A DNA stretch of 64,000 nt from Plotosus lineatus (GCA_024760905.1 CM045737.1:14549726-14613725), one strand, 5' to 3'; shown: positions 11,427 through 24,148, numbered from the stretch's first letter. Notes: a model not told the origin generated them from the sequence alone. Translations and numbers: made by a program.

Positions 11427-11455
11427 GGATAGAGACAGAGATAGAGAGAGATAGT
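11368..11455. repeat. (GT)n with GA/GATA-rich flank
   Basis: Second copy of the compound microsatellite inside the Tigger-like element. Confidence 0.85.
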
Positions 11456-11969
11456 GTTGTGTGTGTATGTGCATTAATAAAAAATGTTTAATAATGGTTT
11501 AATTAATAAATATGTGAATAAAATGGTTTAATGTGTTAATAAAATGTTTAAATAAATAATTTTCTTTTACTTTTAACACATATTTTATGCATATTTCATA
11601 CAGAATTGGTGTACTTTTATCATTTTTAAACGGTTTATGTGGTAGTCTTGGGAGCCTTGGAACGAATCAGGCGTTTTACATGTAAAATGCACCTCTACTT
11701 ACGAAGTTTTCGTGTTACAAAAAAGGCTCTGGAACGGATTAATTTCGTAATCAGGGGCCGACTGTATAGATTAAAATGCGTGGGCTTTATTTATATGTTT
11801 TTGTTTTATTTGATGGTCTTTTAATGTATTTTTATTTAAATAACAGCAAAATTATGTATTAGTTATTCTGTTAATAAAGGCCACCTGATTTATCTGAGAG
11901 CCAGATGCAGTCATCAAAAGAGCCACATCTGGCTCGCGAGCCATAGGTTCCCGACCCCTGCTATAATGT

Positions 11970-12710
11970 CTAGTATCCACCCTATGGTACGCCGATGATG
12001 TTGGTTGTCATTACCCTGGTTTACAGGCAGGTTATCTGCCAGTTATGAGAAGCTCATTCTCCTGGGTGCTGCTCCAGCCAGTCTTCACTACAGCTACCTA
12101 GATGTCACTGAGCATGTCACCTCTTCCAGTGGCATGAGCATAGTGGTCATCTCTAAACATATTTTCAATAAGTTCTAAGCTGTGCCAGTGTGTTATGTTG
12201 TTAGAATATTGGTTATCTAGGTGATTTTCATAGCGACATTTGGTTAGAAGTGTTGAAATCTATACTGTATATAACTGTGGTTCTATGAACTCCCAGATAA
12301 CTGGCAGCACTCCTAGTCATTAGGAACAGTAGACAAGTATATAATAGACAAGCACTGCCTTGGTGAGAATTTGGCGAGAAGATTCCAGAGAGCGGTTTAT
12401 TGCAAATATTGCATCATACATCATCTCACATTTTGTTGGAAGGTTTCAATATGCATGCACATGCACTCAAGAAATTCTCTCGGTGATTTTTACCCTGCCT
12501 TGGCAGTTTTCAAAGTTCATAGAACCACACTTACATACTTAACTAGCATGTTCTATGAGTATCAATACTGCAGAAGCATACAAACTATGCAACTCCAACA
12601 ATCACATCGATTATAATTTTTTTAAACATTTAGCAGCATACAGAATGTGGACGTGTTAAAACATGAATGCATCTCTCTGTACTTATATACATATTAAAAT
12701 TTGAAGACCA
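11970..12710. other. no recognised element
   Basis: No element ends, SINE boxes or gene signature were seen. Confidence 0.45.
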
Positions 12711-12723
12711 CAAAAATCAAGGA

Positions 12724-13090
12724 CTGTCCGTGGTGACCCGGTGGGAAAGTGCTAGATTATCGATCCTAAGGTTGAGGATTCAAGGTACTCTTTTAACGGG
12801 TTGCCACTGCCCCGTCCCCCTACCCCCCCTCCAGTACAGCTAACCAGGTTATCAAAGGCCGACCATGTCTCTCACTGTCTATGGTGAGACGTTCATATAA
12901 AAGAACCATTGCTGACAATGCGACAGAGTAGCTGCATAGCTGTCAGTATGTTTCTGTTCTGCGATGGCCTTCAAGCTGTCTGAGGTGTACTCTACCCTCA
13001 CCCAGTGTCAGATAAGATGGACACCAGCCTCCACGCAATCCTAATTAGGATTACGCGGTTCAGAAAATGAATGAATGAATAAAAAAATAA
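12724..13090 (+). mobile_element. SINE H1-T2 with 12-bp TSD
   Basis: A perfect TSD, aaaaatcaagga, lies at 12712-12723 and 13091-13102. The head is degraded (gtgacccggtgggaaagtgc) but the body and T2 tail are complete, ending in gaatgaatgaat plus A-rich sequence. Confidence 0.88.
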
Positions 13091-13269
13091 AAAAATCAAG
13101 GATGGCAGATCTTACTATTAAAGACCCCTCTTAATAGACTGAATAGATTGGCATTGTGACATCAATTCCGTTCACAGGATTCTGACTACCGGTACATTTC
13201 TCACAATACTGCACACCATTCACAGTCACCTCAATTTTTACTCACACGTGATATATTAGGGACAGTGGG

Positions 13270-13549
13270 GGCCCGGTGGTAGGGTGCTGGACTACTGATA
13301 CGAAGGTCAGGGCGTCAAGCCCCACTATTAACAGGTTGTCAGTACTGGGTAACTGTTGGTAATTGGGTTGTCAAAGGCTGGCCATGTCTACTATCGACGG
13401 TGAGAGGTATGTAAAAGAACCATTGTTAACTTTCATAAAGAAGTCAGTGTGTTTCCGCATTGCTCTGGCAAGCTGTTCATGATGTACTCCAGAGCCGGCC
13501 TAGCCAACTCGAATTAAGACTGAGCGGTTCATAAACTGAATGAATGAAC
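13270..13549 (+). mobile_element. SINE H1-T2, internally deleted
   Basis: The head (cccggtggtagggtgctgg), a shortened body (ccatgtctactatcgacgg), and a T2 remnant missing the gcgatggcctgg segment, ending in gcggttcataaactgaatg. Confidence 0.7.
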
Positions 13550-13722
13550 GTCATATGTTTACTTCACACCTCATTACCAGCATACTACATAAGAACTCTG
13601 CACACACCCTCAGTTTTGTGAAGTACAGATTAGTTGACTAGTTCCAATTATCCGGCATATGATACACCGGCAGGACTTATTTAACGGTACTCTTTAAAAT
13701 ACCAAACATAAGGACCCTACGG

Positions 13723-14306
13723 CAGTGGTCTCCAACCTTTTTATCAGCATGGACCGGTCAACACTTGGCAAATTTACCGCGGACCGGGGTGTGTGTGTGT
13801 GTGTGTGTGTGTAATAGATTGTTTGTATTGTAAATATAACATTTATATAAATTATTATTAGTAGTAGTAGTATTATTATTATTAATAATGGTAGTAGGCC
13901 TCCATCAGTCCCGAAGGACTATGGCTGCGCTCTGGCTGGTATCCCGGCTGGTGATACTCCCCAGTGCGCAGAGCCCGGGTAGGGAGAGTAATGAGAGACA
14001 GGCTGTTACCCAAGCAGCAAGTCCCCCGTCTCGGCGCCACCGGAAGGATCCAATGGGAGGCAAGTGCCAATACGACTGGGTTCCAGTGACGCTGCAGGAG
14101 AGAATCTACGGTCAATTTTTAGAACGGCCAATTAACCTACAGTGCACGTCTTTGGATTGCGGGAGGAAACCGGAACACCCGGAGGAAACCCGCACAAGCA
14201 CGGGGAGAACATGCAAACTCCACACAGAAACGCCCAGGCCGGGAATCGAACCCAGGCCATCTTGCTGTGAGGCGGACGTGCTAACCATTACGCCACCGTG
14301 CCGCCT

Positions 14307-14339
<33 letters not shown>

Positions 14340-14343
14340 TTAT

Positions 14344-14389
<46 letters not shown>

Positions 14390-14821
14390 ATACATTTTAA
14401 ATATGATTTAAAAAAATATATAATAATAATAATAAGCACTCTATGAATGTTATTTTTCAACAGCTGAAATAAAGTTGGTTGGGAAGTAGAGCTTGAACTT
14501 TTCTTAAAAAAACACGTGATGATGCACCAGCTGGAAGAATGAAGGCTCAGGCTCAGTCTCACCCAAAATCCCCGCTATTCTTTGAAACATGTCCAGCAGG
14601 CCTGTGTTCATGTGCCGTCCCTTTGTGGGTTACATTTTAGCGCTTAAATAACCAAGAGAATCTGGTCATTTTTTTCAAAATAAAAGACTTTTTCAAATTT
14701 AAAGATCGTTCAGACTCAGAAAATAAATAAAACGAAAATAATGAATAATTTCCTCTGCGGACTGGTACTAATTGAGCCACGGACTGGTACCGGTCCACAG
14801 ACTGGTGGTTGGGGACCACTG
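13723..14821 (-). mobile_element. hAT-N element with 8-bp TSD
   Basis: Termini are cagtggtctccaaccttttt (13723) and tggttggggaccactg (ending 14821). The flanking octamers ccctacgg and ccctatgg match at 7 of 8. The interior (cagctgaaataaagttgg, gagcttgaacttttc) is the reverse complement of the 40.3-kb copy. It contains a SINE, (GT)n at about 13788-13812, and (TAA)n and (AT)n tracts at 14306-14383. Confidence 0.9.
13890..14305 (-). mobile_element. SINE H2-T3
   Basis: On the minus strand it runs from the H2 head ending at the ggcggcacggtggcg terminus near 14305, through the ggttaattggccgttct joint, into T3 and the terminal hairpin (13907-13920). Candidate TSD tattaataat at 13880-13889 and 14306-14315 lies in simple sequence, so the duplication is suggestive only. 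Confidence 0.88.
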
Positions 14822-14829
14822 CCCTATGG

Positions 14830-15745
14830 CACATTTTGTACATAAAAAAAATGTAGAATCAGAAAAATCATAACAGATTGCCAATTTAAACTTTGCGCGG
14901 CTGCGCTCTAGCGGCAGCCAGCCGAAACAAAACAAGACCGGAAGAGAAAGTTGCTGAAAGGGCAAATGTTTGTTTACGTTTGTATGACTGACAGTTGCAC
15001 TCTAGCGGCAGCCATCCAAAACAAAACATCAAAACCAGAAGAGGAAGTCGCTGAAAGGGGCAAAGTTTGGAGAGTGAAATAAGACTTTGTACATTTGGTT
15101 CAGGAGCCGGATTGCCGAAGGGAGGCCTGTTAGCAGGCATTTGATTATAGAGAAGGCAGCGAAATTTTGTAACGACTTCGGTATCAAGGAAGAATGTAAT
15201 TTATCTGTTTTGTGGCTGCTTAGTTTTAAGGCTAGGCGTGGTATTCGCAAGAATAGAAACTGCTAGCATAGTCTTGTTTGGTTTTTTTGGGGGGTTTTTT
15301 GTGGGTTTTTTTTTTGGTGTTCTGCTATTATTAGTGATATTGTACACCATTTTTTTTACTCTTTTACTCTAGATTTAATTTTAATTTAATTTACATGTAT
15401 TTGTGAGAAGGTCCTGATACATCGGCAAATTAGATTGTTCAGCACCTGCTTCATCAATCCATATTGCATTGTGACAGTTGTTTCCAGCCTCTATCAAATC
15501 ATTTGTTTATATATATTTCATTTATTGTGTTTGATCAGTTTGTCGCTCTGTTGCCATCTGTCTGCTTAACCTTTGACTGTGTTTGTGTGTAATCTCGACC
15601 TGCTTTACCTCCCTCGTGTTTGGATTATCTCTGTGTTGCTTGCCTGATTGATCGATCTCTGCCTGCTTCTTAGCTTCTGTCTTTAAACTGTGTTTGTGGA
15701 ATTGTCTGCTTGGTTGTTATAATAAACCTATTAATCTGCATATTG
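14830..15745. repeat. 94-bp tandem duplication at 14903-15064; rest unassigned
   Basis: Two diverged copies of a unit starting gcgctctagcggcagcc (14903) and gcactctagcggcagcc (14997) lie head to tail. The sequence downstream to 15745 shows no recognised element. Confidence 0.65.
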
Positions 15746-15749
15746 CATA

Positions 15750-17142
15750 CTAGTCCTTCTCAAAAAATTAGTATATTGTGATAAAGTTCATTATTTTCTG
15801 TAATGTACTGATAAAAATTAAACTTTCATATATTTTAGATTCATTGCACACCAACTGAAATATTTCAGGTCTTTTATTATTTTAATACTGATGATTTTGG
15901 CATACAGCTCATGAAAACCCAAAATTCCTATCTCAAAAAATTAGCATATTTCATCCAACCAATAAAAAAGTGTTTTTAATACAAAAAAAGTTAACCTTCA
16001 AATAATTATGTTGAGTTATGCACTCAATACTTGGTCGGGAATCCTTTTGCAGAAATGACTGCTTCAATGCGGGCGTGGCATGGAGACAATCAGCCTGTGG
16101 CACTGCTGAGGTGTTACGGAGGCCCAGGATGCTTCGATAGCGGCCTTAAGCTCATCCACAGTGTTGGGTCTGGTGTCTCTCAACTTTCTCTTCACAATAT
16201 CCCACAGATTCTCTATGGGCTTCAGGTCAGGAGAGTTGGCAGGCCAATTGAGCACAGTAATACCATGGTCAGTAAACCATTTAGCAGTGGTTTTGGCACT
16301 GTGAGCAGGTGCAGGTCGTGCTGAAAAATGAAATCTTCATCTCCATAAAGCTTTTCAGCAGATGGAAGCATGAAGTGCTCCAAAATCTTCTGATAGCGAG
16401 CTGCATTGACCCTGCCCTTGATAAAACACAGTGGACCAACACCAGCAGCTGACATGGCACCCCAGACCATCACTGACTGTTTGGACAGGCGCTTCTGCTG
16501 CTGTTTCTGGTTCAAAAGTATCTTGACCTGGGGAATGCGGCACCTGTAGCCCAGTCCATTGCTCCCACAGGTCCCCCAATGTCTGGAATCAGCCCTTCTC
16601 CACAATCTTCCTCAGGGTCCGGTCACCTCTTCTGGTTGTGCAGCGTTTTCTGCCGCACTTTTTCCTTCCCACAGACGTCCCACTGAGGTGCCTTGATAGA
16701 GCACTCTGGGAACAGCCTATTCGCTCAGACATTTCTTTCTGTGTCTTACCCTCTTGCTTGAGGGTGTCAATGATGGCCTTCGGGACAGCAGTCGGGTCGG
16801 CAGTCTTACCCATGATTGCGGTTTTGAGTAATGAACCAGGCTGGGAGTTTTTAAAAGCCTCAGGAATCTTTTGCAGGTGTTTAGAGTTAATTGGTTGATT
16901 CAGATGATTAGGTTAATAGCTCGGTTAGACTACCTGAACATGATATGCTAATTTTTTGAGATAGGAATTTTGGGTTTTCATGAGCTGTATGCCAAAATCA
17001 TCAGGATTAAAACAATAAAAGACCTGAAATATTTCAGTTGGTGTGCAATGAATCTAAAATATATGAAAGTTTAATTTTTATCAGTACATTACAGAAAATA
17101 ATGAACTTTATCACAATATGCTAATTTTTTGAGAAGGACTAG
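15750..17142 (-). mobile_element. Tc1-like transposon, internally deleted
   Basis: TA duplications (15748-15749, 17143-17144) flank termini ctagtccttctcaaaaaatt and its inverse. The inverted repeats extend about 200 bp on each side, including an inner repeated ctcaaaaaattagcatat motif. The length is 1393 bp, about 0.2 kb below that expected from memory for related copies. The transposase gene is on the minus strand and is broken. Confidence 0.93.
16024..16813 (-). pseudogene. Tc1/mariner (DD34E) transposase, broken
   Basis: The protein starts with MGKTADP at 16813. The N-terminal paired-like helix-turn-helix is readable (KTQKEMSERIGCSQSALSRH), followed by GRKRCTTRRGDRTL. The catalytic domain retains VMVWGAMSAAG and FIFQHD, whose Asp codon lies at 16315-16317, plus SPDLKPIENLWD, whose Glu codon lies at 16211-16213. 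Allowing one lost base near 16305-16312, 34 residues separate them, which defines DD34E. The region with the first catalytic Asp is deleted: QKRLS joins directly to QSVMVWG. A second deletion lies upstream near 16560. The frameshift and the missing Asp make it inactive. The stop is at 16024-16026. Confidence 0.9.
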
Positions 17143-17354
17143 TATATCTCTGAGCCCAACCAATGTATGTCAGTTATAACATTCGTGTGAATATTCAGAA
17201 TAAGTGGCTTTGGAGAGAATTTGGTCAGATGACCTGAGGCTGAATCTCTTCGACAAATTCTGGCATTAAAATATTGATCATTTTTATCATGCATATTATT
17301 AGCACTGTTTGCAAAGCACTTTAGGAAATCTTGAGGTTAAGTGATTGAAGAATA

Positions 17355-17912
17355 CAGGGATCCCCTCACGTTCCACGGTTAATTGGGTCCGAAATCCCCC
17401 CACAACCATCAAATTTCCCAAAGTAGGTTCACCTCCCCAACACACCATGACTGACGTATACGTACATGTATATGTGTATACAATATCAATAAATACATAT
17501 TCAATGTTATTAATGTTTATAATAATAATAATGAAACATTCAAAAATAATGCATAAGATGTAAATAAAATATAAATACACACACATACAGACACGTACAT
17601 GCACGCACTTTGATGCGCACCTCTCATAAAAAATGTAAGTAGTTTTATTAGGGGGGTTTGGGTTTATTTTTTTGTTTTGTTTTTGTTTTTTTTTGTTTTT
17701 TTGTTTTTTTGTTTTTTTGTTTTTTTTTGTTTTTTTGTTTTTTGTTTGCATAATTGGCCTTGTTTTGCGGCATTTTCCTTAACTTTTTCGCCTATTCTTC
17801 CTTAATTTCCTTTTTTTTTTTAAATTCAATGAATATTAAAAAAAAAAAAAAAAAAAAAAAATGTCATGCACTGAAGCCGCATGAATTGAAGCTAAGTAGC
17901 GGGGGATCCCTG
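17355..17912. mobile_element. MITE-B, uninterrupted copy
   Basis: It starts cagggatcccctcacgttcc at 17355 and ends gtagcgggggatccctg at 17912, with TA on both sides (17353-17354, 17913-17914). This 558-bp copy without insertions serves as the local reference for the family. It has no transposase frame. Long T-rich runs (17660-17745) and an A run (17838-17861) lie inside. Confidence 0.9.
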
Positions 17913-18094
17913 TACATATAGCGTGAAAGACAAGCTTACCTTTCTAATATCTGGAACTGGAATCCTAATAATACACACAATTATAGAATATGTATTTTAA
18001 TGATTGGCAGTGCAGGGTGTTTTCTGCCTGTGCTGGTAATAATAAAGAAATTTTCAAGCATTTTGCATTTTTCCATGATCAGTAAGAACAATAA

Positions 18095-18096
<2 letters not shown>

Positions 18097-18168
<72 letters not shown>

Positions 18169-18174
18169 TAGAGT
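18097..18174. repeat. (GT)n(GA)n microsatellite
   Basis: Uninterrupted GT tract followed by a short GA tract. Confidence 0.95.
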
Positions 18175-19673
18175 TCATATTTTTAATGAGGGGTTACTTG
18201 TCTTGTTGCGATCTATCAATAAAAAAAAAACATTTGGAGCTATTTCTCAATTTATTTAGCAGTCAAGACCCCGCCGCTATTTTATTAGACTTGGGATTTG
18301 AATCCACAAATCCCCCTTTGAATATACACCACGCACATTCAACATGCATGACAACAAACTTTACTTTCATCAGGAAACTGACACAGCTCGAGTTAAACAC
18401 GTACAACAAAAGAGTTGCTGCTGTATGTGCTGCATGGGAATTAACCTTCACAATTAGAAACTTCAAAATAACTAGACATTTGGAAAATACGTTCTTTAAG
18501 GACACACATCAGTCTCGCTTACATTAACAAAACAAGGCTAGATACGATCAATTAGTCAAAGTGCACCGTCTCATCGGGGGCAAGGTCTGAGCGAAAGAGG
18601 CTGCCCTGGATGCTGCCTGATACACATCACTAAGCTTAAAAAAAATAAAATAAATAAATAAATAAAAATTGAAAGCTCTGCAGTGTTCTGACTTTAGACG
18701 TGTAGATACTTGTATTACCATGAAAGTGGAGAAAAAGTGCCGATTAATTCCAGAAAAGCTAATTAAGGAAGTTTTCTTGGTGAAGCCACTAACTGAAGAG
18801 AACTTTTTAAGAGAGCAGCTTAGCATATTATTAGCCAACACACAACAAACCTGTTGAGAGCCTAATTAAACTGAGTGGCCGACACACAGACAAAGCTCCA
18901 TCAGCATCATTCAGTGAATTAGCATTAGTATTTACTTAGTCAGTGGAGGGGAATAAAGCCCCAGGAAGCTGAAATTAGTGCAGAAAGAGCACTGATAAGC
19001 CAACCTTTAGCTGCACCATGCTAATGCTCAATTCCGCGCACATGTGCATACAAAGATAGGTCTGTGCTGGAAAATTGCTCTCTTGTGACAAAAGTAATAA
19101 ATGTTGGAGCGGTGCTGCCAGACTGGGATATAATAACAAAACATAAAGGAAACTCAGTTGTAATTAGGAATATTTAATGAACAAATAGAGGATTGTAGAC
19201 CGCTTTCTCTATACAGTACAAGCATTCTGTAAGGCCAATCTTACAAAGCAGAATAAGTACTTATTTATTGAGCATGGCTTTACTCGAGATGAAAAATAGT
19301 GTTTACAGTCAGTTTCATTGAGATTCTTCTTATTGTATGTTGTTGTAGAAGCTGTTAGTCTAGTCTGATAGTTGCAAAACAAAATGAGCCATGGTTCAAT
19401 GGATTGACATAGCGTTAGAGCGTGTTGCAATAAAATGTTGACAATAAGTCAAAGAGAAACTTTACAAGTTTCAAACTAGGGCTTGCAGCCAGCCACCAAT
19501 CAGAAATATTGTATTTCATGCTGTCAAACTTAAGTGTAACATATAAATCCTTGAAATACAATCCATAATGATTTCTGCTTGTCAGACCAACCATCGTGAC
19601 TTTCTCAGGGGTACAAATCATTGCATCATGTTGGATCTGGGTTTCTCTGCAGTGTATGCAGAGTGGATACTTG

Positions 19674-19674
<1 letters not shown>

Positions 19675-19719
<45 letters not shown>
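19675..19719. repeat. (CA)n microsatellite
   Basis: Continuous CA dinucleotides. Confidence 0.95.
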
Positions 19720-19721
<2 letters not shown>

Positions 19722-20225
19722 GACACACACTTGTATTACTATATTTACAAACTATAGCTATTTCCGTTACTTGTTCTGTCAGGGTGTCATGCTGCATACT
19801 TAAATAATGTACCAGCCAGTGATAGCAATTTAATCTTGTATAGTGAGTTGACACAACTGTTTCTTTCAGCTCACAAAGCTGGTAGAATGTTGTGTTATTA
19901 TAATACAATCAACTCTCCTTCAGGCGAAAAGACCTCTGCAAATACATCTCAATCCGTTGATTCATTTAACTGGGCAAACGCAATGGACTGAAATGATTCC
20001 ATAATAAACATTGTGCATAAAACACCACAAAATTATTATTGGTGTTATCGCAAAGTAAACTATCACTGCCTCACAATACATGACTCCTTTGAATAAAAGA
20101 GCTTTTAAGCCAGATACATTGAGGAATCACGTGACTTTTAAGGCACATATAATGAGCTTATGGAAGTAAACCCGTTCAGCACGATGGCATCTTGCTATCC
20201 TGTTGTGATATAGCGGAGCTCTCGT

Positions 20226-20515
20226 TGCAGTATAAGTATGCTGTGGATACTCTCTCTCTCCTCCCAGTGCAGCTAACTGGGTTATCAAAGGCCGGCCATG
20301 TCTCTCACTGTCTATGGTGTGAGGCATGTAAAAGAACCATTGCTGACTTTCAACAAGAGTAGGCTGAAAAGCCGTCAGCGTGTTTCCGCCCTGCGATGGC
20401 CTGGCGAGCTGTCCAGGGTGTACTCTGCCCTCGCCCTGAGTTGGCTGGGATGGGCACCAGCCTCCCCGCGACCCTAATTAGGATGAAGCGGTTACAGAAA
20501 ATTAACTGAACTGAA
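20226..20515 (+). mobile_element. SINE H1-T2, head truncated
   Basis: It begins within the shared body (cagtgcagctaactgggtta) and has a complete T2 tail. The A and B boxes are missing. Confidence 0.85.
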
Positions 20516-20522
20516 TTAAAAT

Positions 20523-21698
20523 CTAAGGAAATTAAGGAAGAATAGGTTAGTTAAGGAAAATGCCACAAAACAAAGCCAAGTATGTAAAAAACAAACAAAC
20601 AAACAAACAAAAACAAAAAAACAACCCAAACCCCCCCAACAAAACTACTTACATTTTTATGTGCACATGCATCTGATTGTGTGCGTGCGTGTGCGTGTCT
20701 GTATGCGTGTCTGTGTATTTATATTTTCATTACATCTTATGCATTATTTTTTAATGTTCAATTGATATTATAAGCATTAATAGTGTTGAATATGTATTTA
20801 TTGATATTATATAGACATATATACAAGGGCGTAGGCTGGTCTGACCGCGTGGGGGGTGGGGGGCACATTTTGGTTGACCGGAACTCGAGTCCCGGGGGCT
20901 ATAATTTTATTTATTATATTACTCAGCACTTTGGGGCTGCCTATACAGGGGTGAACTGCAATCAAGTATTATAGTTCAAACAAAAACATTCTCAAGTATA
21001 TTTCAAACTACATCTGCAAGTACATGTGCTAAATACATTTACAAATTGAGCTAAGGCACAAACAGCTATTAATACATATTTACAGCACAAAAACATACTA
21101 TTAATTTTATAAAAGTACTGAGCATTAGGCTGCAGATCCAGGCTGGATGGCTGATGATTATTTTATCCATTCATTCTCTGTGCGTCAATGTTTGTGTTCT
21201 AACACATGTGCAGGAGCCGGAGGCGGGACGAACAAACTGTGCTTTATTCTCACACTCGCACTTTGTTTGATTGACAGTGTTAAGATATTATTGCTTACTG
21301 ATAATATGCGAGACGCTCCACCGAAATAGACACCTGTTGTTGATTGTTGATTGGTCAGCTCGGGCTTCCACATGCACAGTGCTCGTTACACGTTAACTTC
21401 CGGTGTTAACTTCTGGTTTCCGGTTTACTGCACGCTGAATTTATCTCTGACTTTCTTTTCAATAACGGTCATTAGGTTTATTTATAAGATTGTGAATACA
21501 CATAATTTCTTGTCCAGTGTAACTCAACTCCTGCTGTGGGGGGTGTGCACCCCCCACCAACCTACGCCTTTGTATATATGTACGTATACGTCAGTTGGGG
21601 GGGGGGGGGGGGTGTTGATCCTACTTTGCAGAATTCGGTGGTCACGGGGAGATCTCAGTCACAATTTACCGTGGAAAGTGAGTGATCAGTGATCCCTG
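20523..21698. mobile_element. MITE-B split by another DNA element
   Basis: The left interior (aattaaggaagaatagg to attgatattatatagac) occupies 20523-20823. The right part (acgtatacgtcagtt, a G run, cagtgatccctg) lies at 21573-21698. The left terminus is lost next to the SINE. Confidence 0.8.
20824..21572. mobile_element. non-autonomous DNA transposon, family unassigned
   Basis: Termini caagggcgtaggctggt (20824) and accaacctacgcctttg (ending 21572) are inverted. It sits precisely inside MITE-B at an AT-repeat, so the TSD length is ambiguous (tatata on both sides). A partial second copy lies at 57190-57430. The terminus resembles some hAT ends, but this is inference. Confidence 0.78.
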
Positions 21699-21699
21699 C

Positions 21700-22508
21700 A
21701 TTATCATTGATTTTGCCAACAAATCATAGACTAAGCATTTCACAAATGAACTTATAATTATATGCTCGTTTAACTGAAATGTTCTTTAAACGTACGGTTT
21801 ATAAAAGGTGTACTTTAAATGTGGAGACTAAGATGATGCGTTTGGTTACTTCATGTTTATTCCCTTCAATAAACAAGTGGCAATATGAATTAGTCTTGAT
21901 ATACTTAAGGTACAGTTAAGGGGTCTGACAGTTCCCATCAAAAACTTTTCAAATAAGAGAAATCATACGGGATCTCCGCTTTTAGTTGGTGCTTAAATCT
22001 ATATTAAATTTATTATAAGCATTTCCTAATCAAAGTGGAGTTTCAATGTGAGCCAGTGTATTTTGGATAAAATGAAATAAAGTCAAATTAAATTAATATG
22101 ACATACTTAAAATTAAATTAATACCATGCATTTATATCTTCCAGTTGTATTGAGGACTCTGGCTACTGTACTCTGGACTTGCTGGACTTTGTTTATGGAC
22201 TTCCTGGAGCATCGAGGCACCAAGATATTACTGTAGCCCAGCTTAGAAGAATGTCTCTAAAAAAATGTCCCAGTACTACTGTCTCTGTGAGCTTAAAAAA
22301 ACTGTCAGTTATCAAAAGCCACACCAAGGTTTTGCACTACTGCACATGATGCAACTGAAAGGACAGTGAAAATCACGTGGATGGGCTTTTTTTTTTAAAT
22401 TGTGGTTTAATAAGTGCCAGAGTGGAAGATGTAGGTAGGTATTGTAAGAGAACCTTCTTTTTAACATATTCTTAAAAATGTAAACGAGATTTTAAATCAG
22501 TACAAGAA

Positions 22509-22571
<63 letters not shown>

Positions 22572-22955
22572 GTTTCAAATGCAAGTCAAATAGTGCATTA
22601 TTTGTGTGATCTAAAACATGTTGGAGGACAGATTAAAGAAAAACCCAAAAGGAAATAATATGAGTTAGAAATGATGGAAGTAGAGGCTGGATTTGTACTT
22701 GTCACATCCTTCTTCTGCAATGATGGCTGTCTCTTTTTTCACAGATGTCAATCCCACCTCTGTTACTACCAATCATTCCACATTAAGAGCAGACTGTATA
22801 ATATACCATTCTGGGTTCACATCTTTTATACAAAAGGGTGAACAGTAAAAGGAACAAAATTCTGACCTTACACAGGATTAGTGAAAAGGGTTTTGTATTT
22901 CGCTGCAGGTAGCAGGGCGATGGGACAGGGCAGGTGTGCGAACACGAGTGCTGAA
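21700..22955. other. no gene; (TG)n at 22511-22570
   Basis: No recognised element apart from the TG microsatellite. Confidence 0.5.
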
Positions 22956-22959
22956 CATT

Positions 22960-23165
22960 CATTCATCCATCCATCCATTCCTTTTCTTTTTCCTAACTAG
23001 GGTCATGGGGAGGCTGGCGCCTTACTCTGGGCGAGGGCCATAGCAGGATAGAAACATGCTGGCGGCAACCCATGCCTACTCTTTACGATTGAGAGCAATG
23101 GTTCTTTTCCACGCTTTTGACGCTGAGAGACATGGCTGGGTCTGATAGCCCAGTCACGACTTGGT
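22960..23165 (-). mobile_element. SINE H1-T2 fragment
   Basis: The T2 tail (ctaactagggtcatggggag) and part of the H1 body (gctgagagacatggctgg) remain. The head is missing. Confidence 0.6.
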
Positions 23166-23216
23166 GATGAATGAACAATTTAAATGTATATATGTCTAGA
23201 CATAAAAAACCATATG

Positions 23217-23219
<3 letters not shown>

Positions 23220-23269
<50 letters not shown>

Positions 23270-23297
23270 ATATGTGTGTGTGTATATATATATATAG
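23220..23297. repeat. (AT)n/(GT)n microsatellite
   Basis: AT and GT dinucleotide tracts directly upstream of an H2-T3 SINE. Confidence 0.9.

Positions 23298-24148
<851 letters not shown>

Larger units (their letters stand above)
10364..11764 (+). mobile_element. Tigger/pogo-like element
   Basis: It starts cagtcagccccctacttatg at 10364 and ends aatcaggggccgactg at 11764, flanked by TA (10362-10363 and 11765-11766). Subterminal tacgaa / gttacaaaaaa motifs recur near both ends. The interior holds two (TG)n(AG)n blocks, and a degraded frame around 10690-10750 resembles the helix-turn-helix segment of the Tigger relative at 54715-55658. Confidence 0.8.
9655..11960 (-). mobile_element. hAT element hosting a Tigger-like element
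   Basis: The inverted termini are caggggtcgggaaccttttt at 9655 and its counterpart aggttcccgacccctg ending at 11960. Flanking octamers ttatagtg and ctataatg agree at 6 of 8 positions, consistent with an old hAT duplication. Subterminal sequence has the gagagccagatg / gagccacatctggctc pattern. The interior encodes a C-terminal transposase remnant on the minus strand, then is interrupted at 10364-11764. Confidence 0.8.
17915..20220. other. 2.3 kb, mostly single-copy, no gene recognised
   Basis: Apart from (GT)n(GA)n at 18097-18174 and (CA)n at 19675-19719, I see no repeat of the families listed here. The 18.8-19.1 kb part (cctaattaaactgag, tgaattagcattagtattta) has the homeobox-site-rich look of conserved non-coding DNA, but this cannot be tested here. 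A 113-codon frame at 18186-18527 shows no domain. Confidence 0.5.

Noticed and set aside
13888..14400. 170-codon frame
   Set aside because: It is a SINE (H2-T3) read in sense to the window, and it ends in (TAA)n and (AT)n.
18186..18527. 113-codon frame in single-copy sequence
   Set aside because: No domain, no start context or splice pattern, and an overlapping frame of similar length on the other strand.
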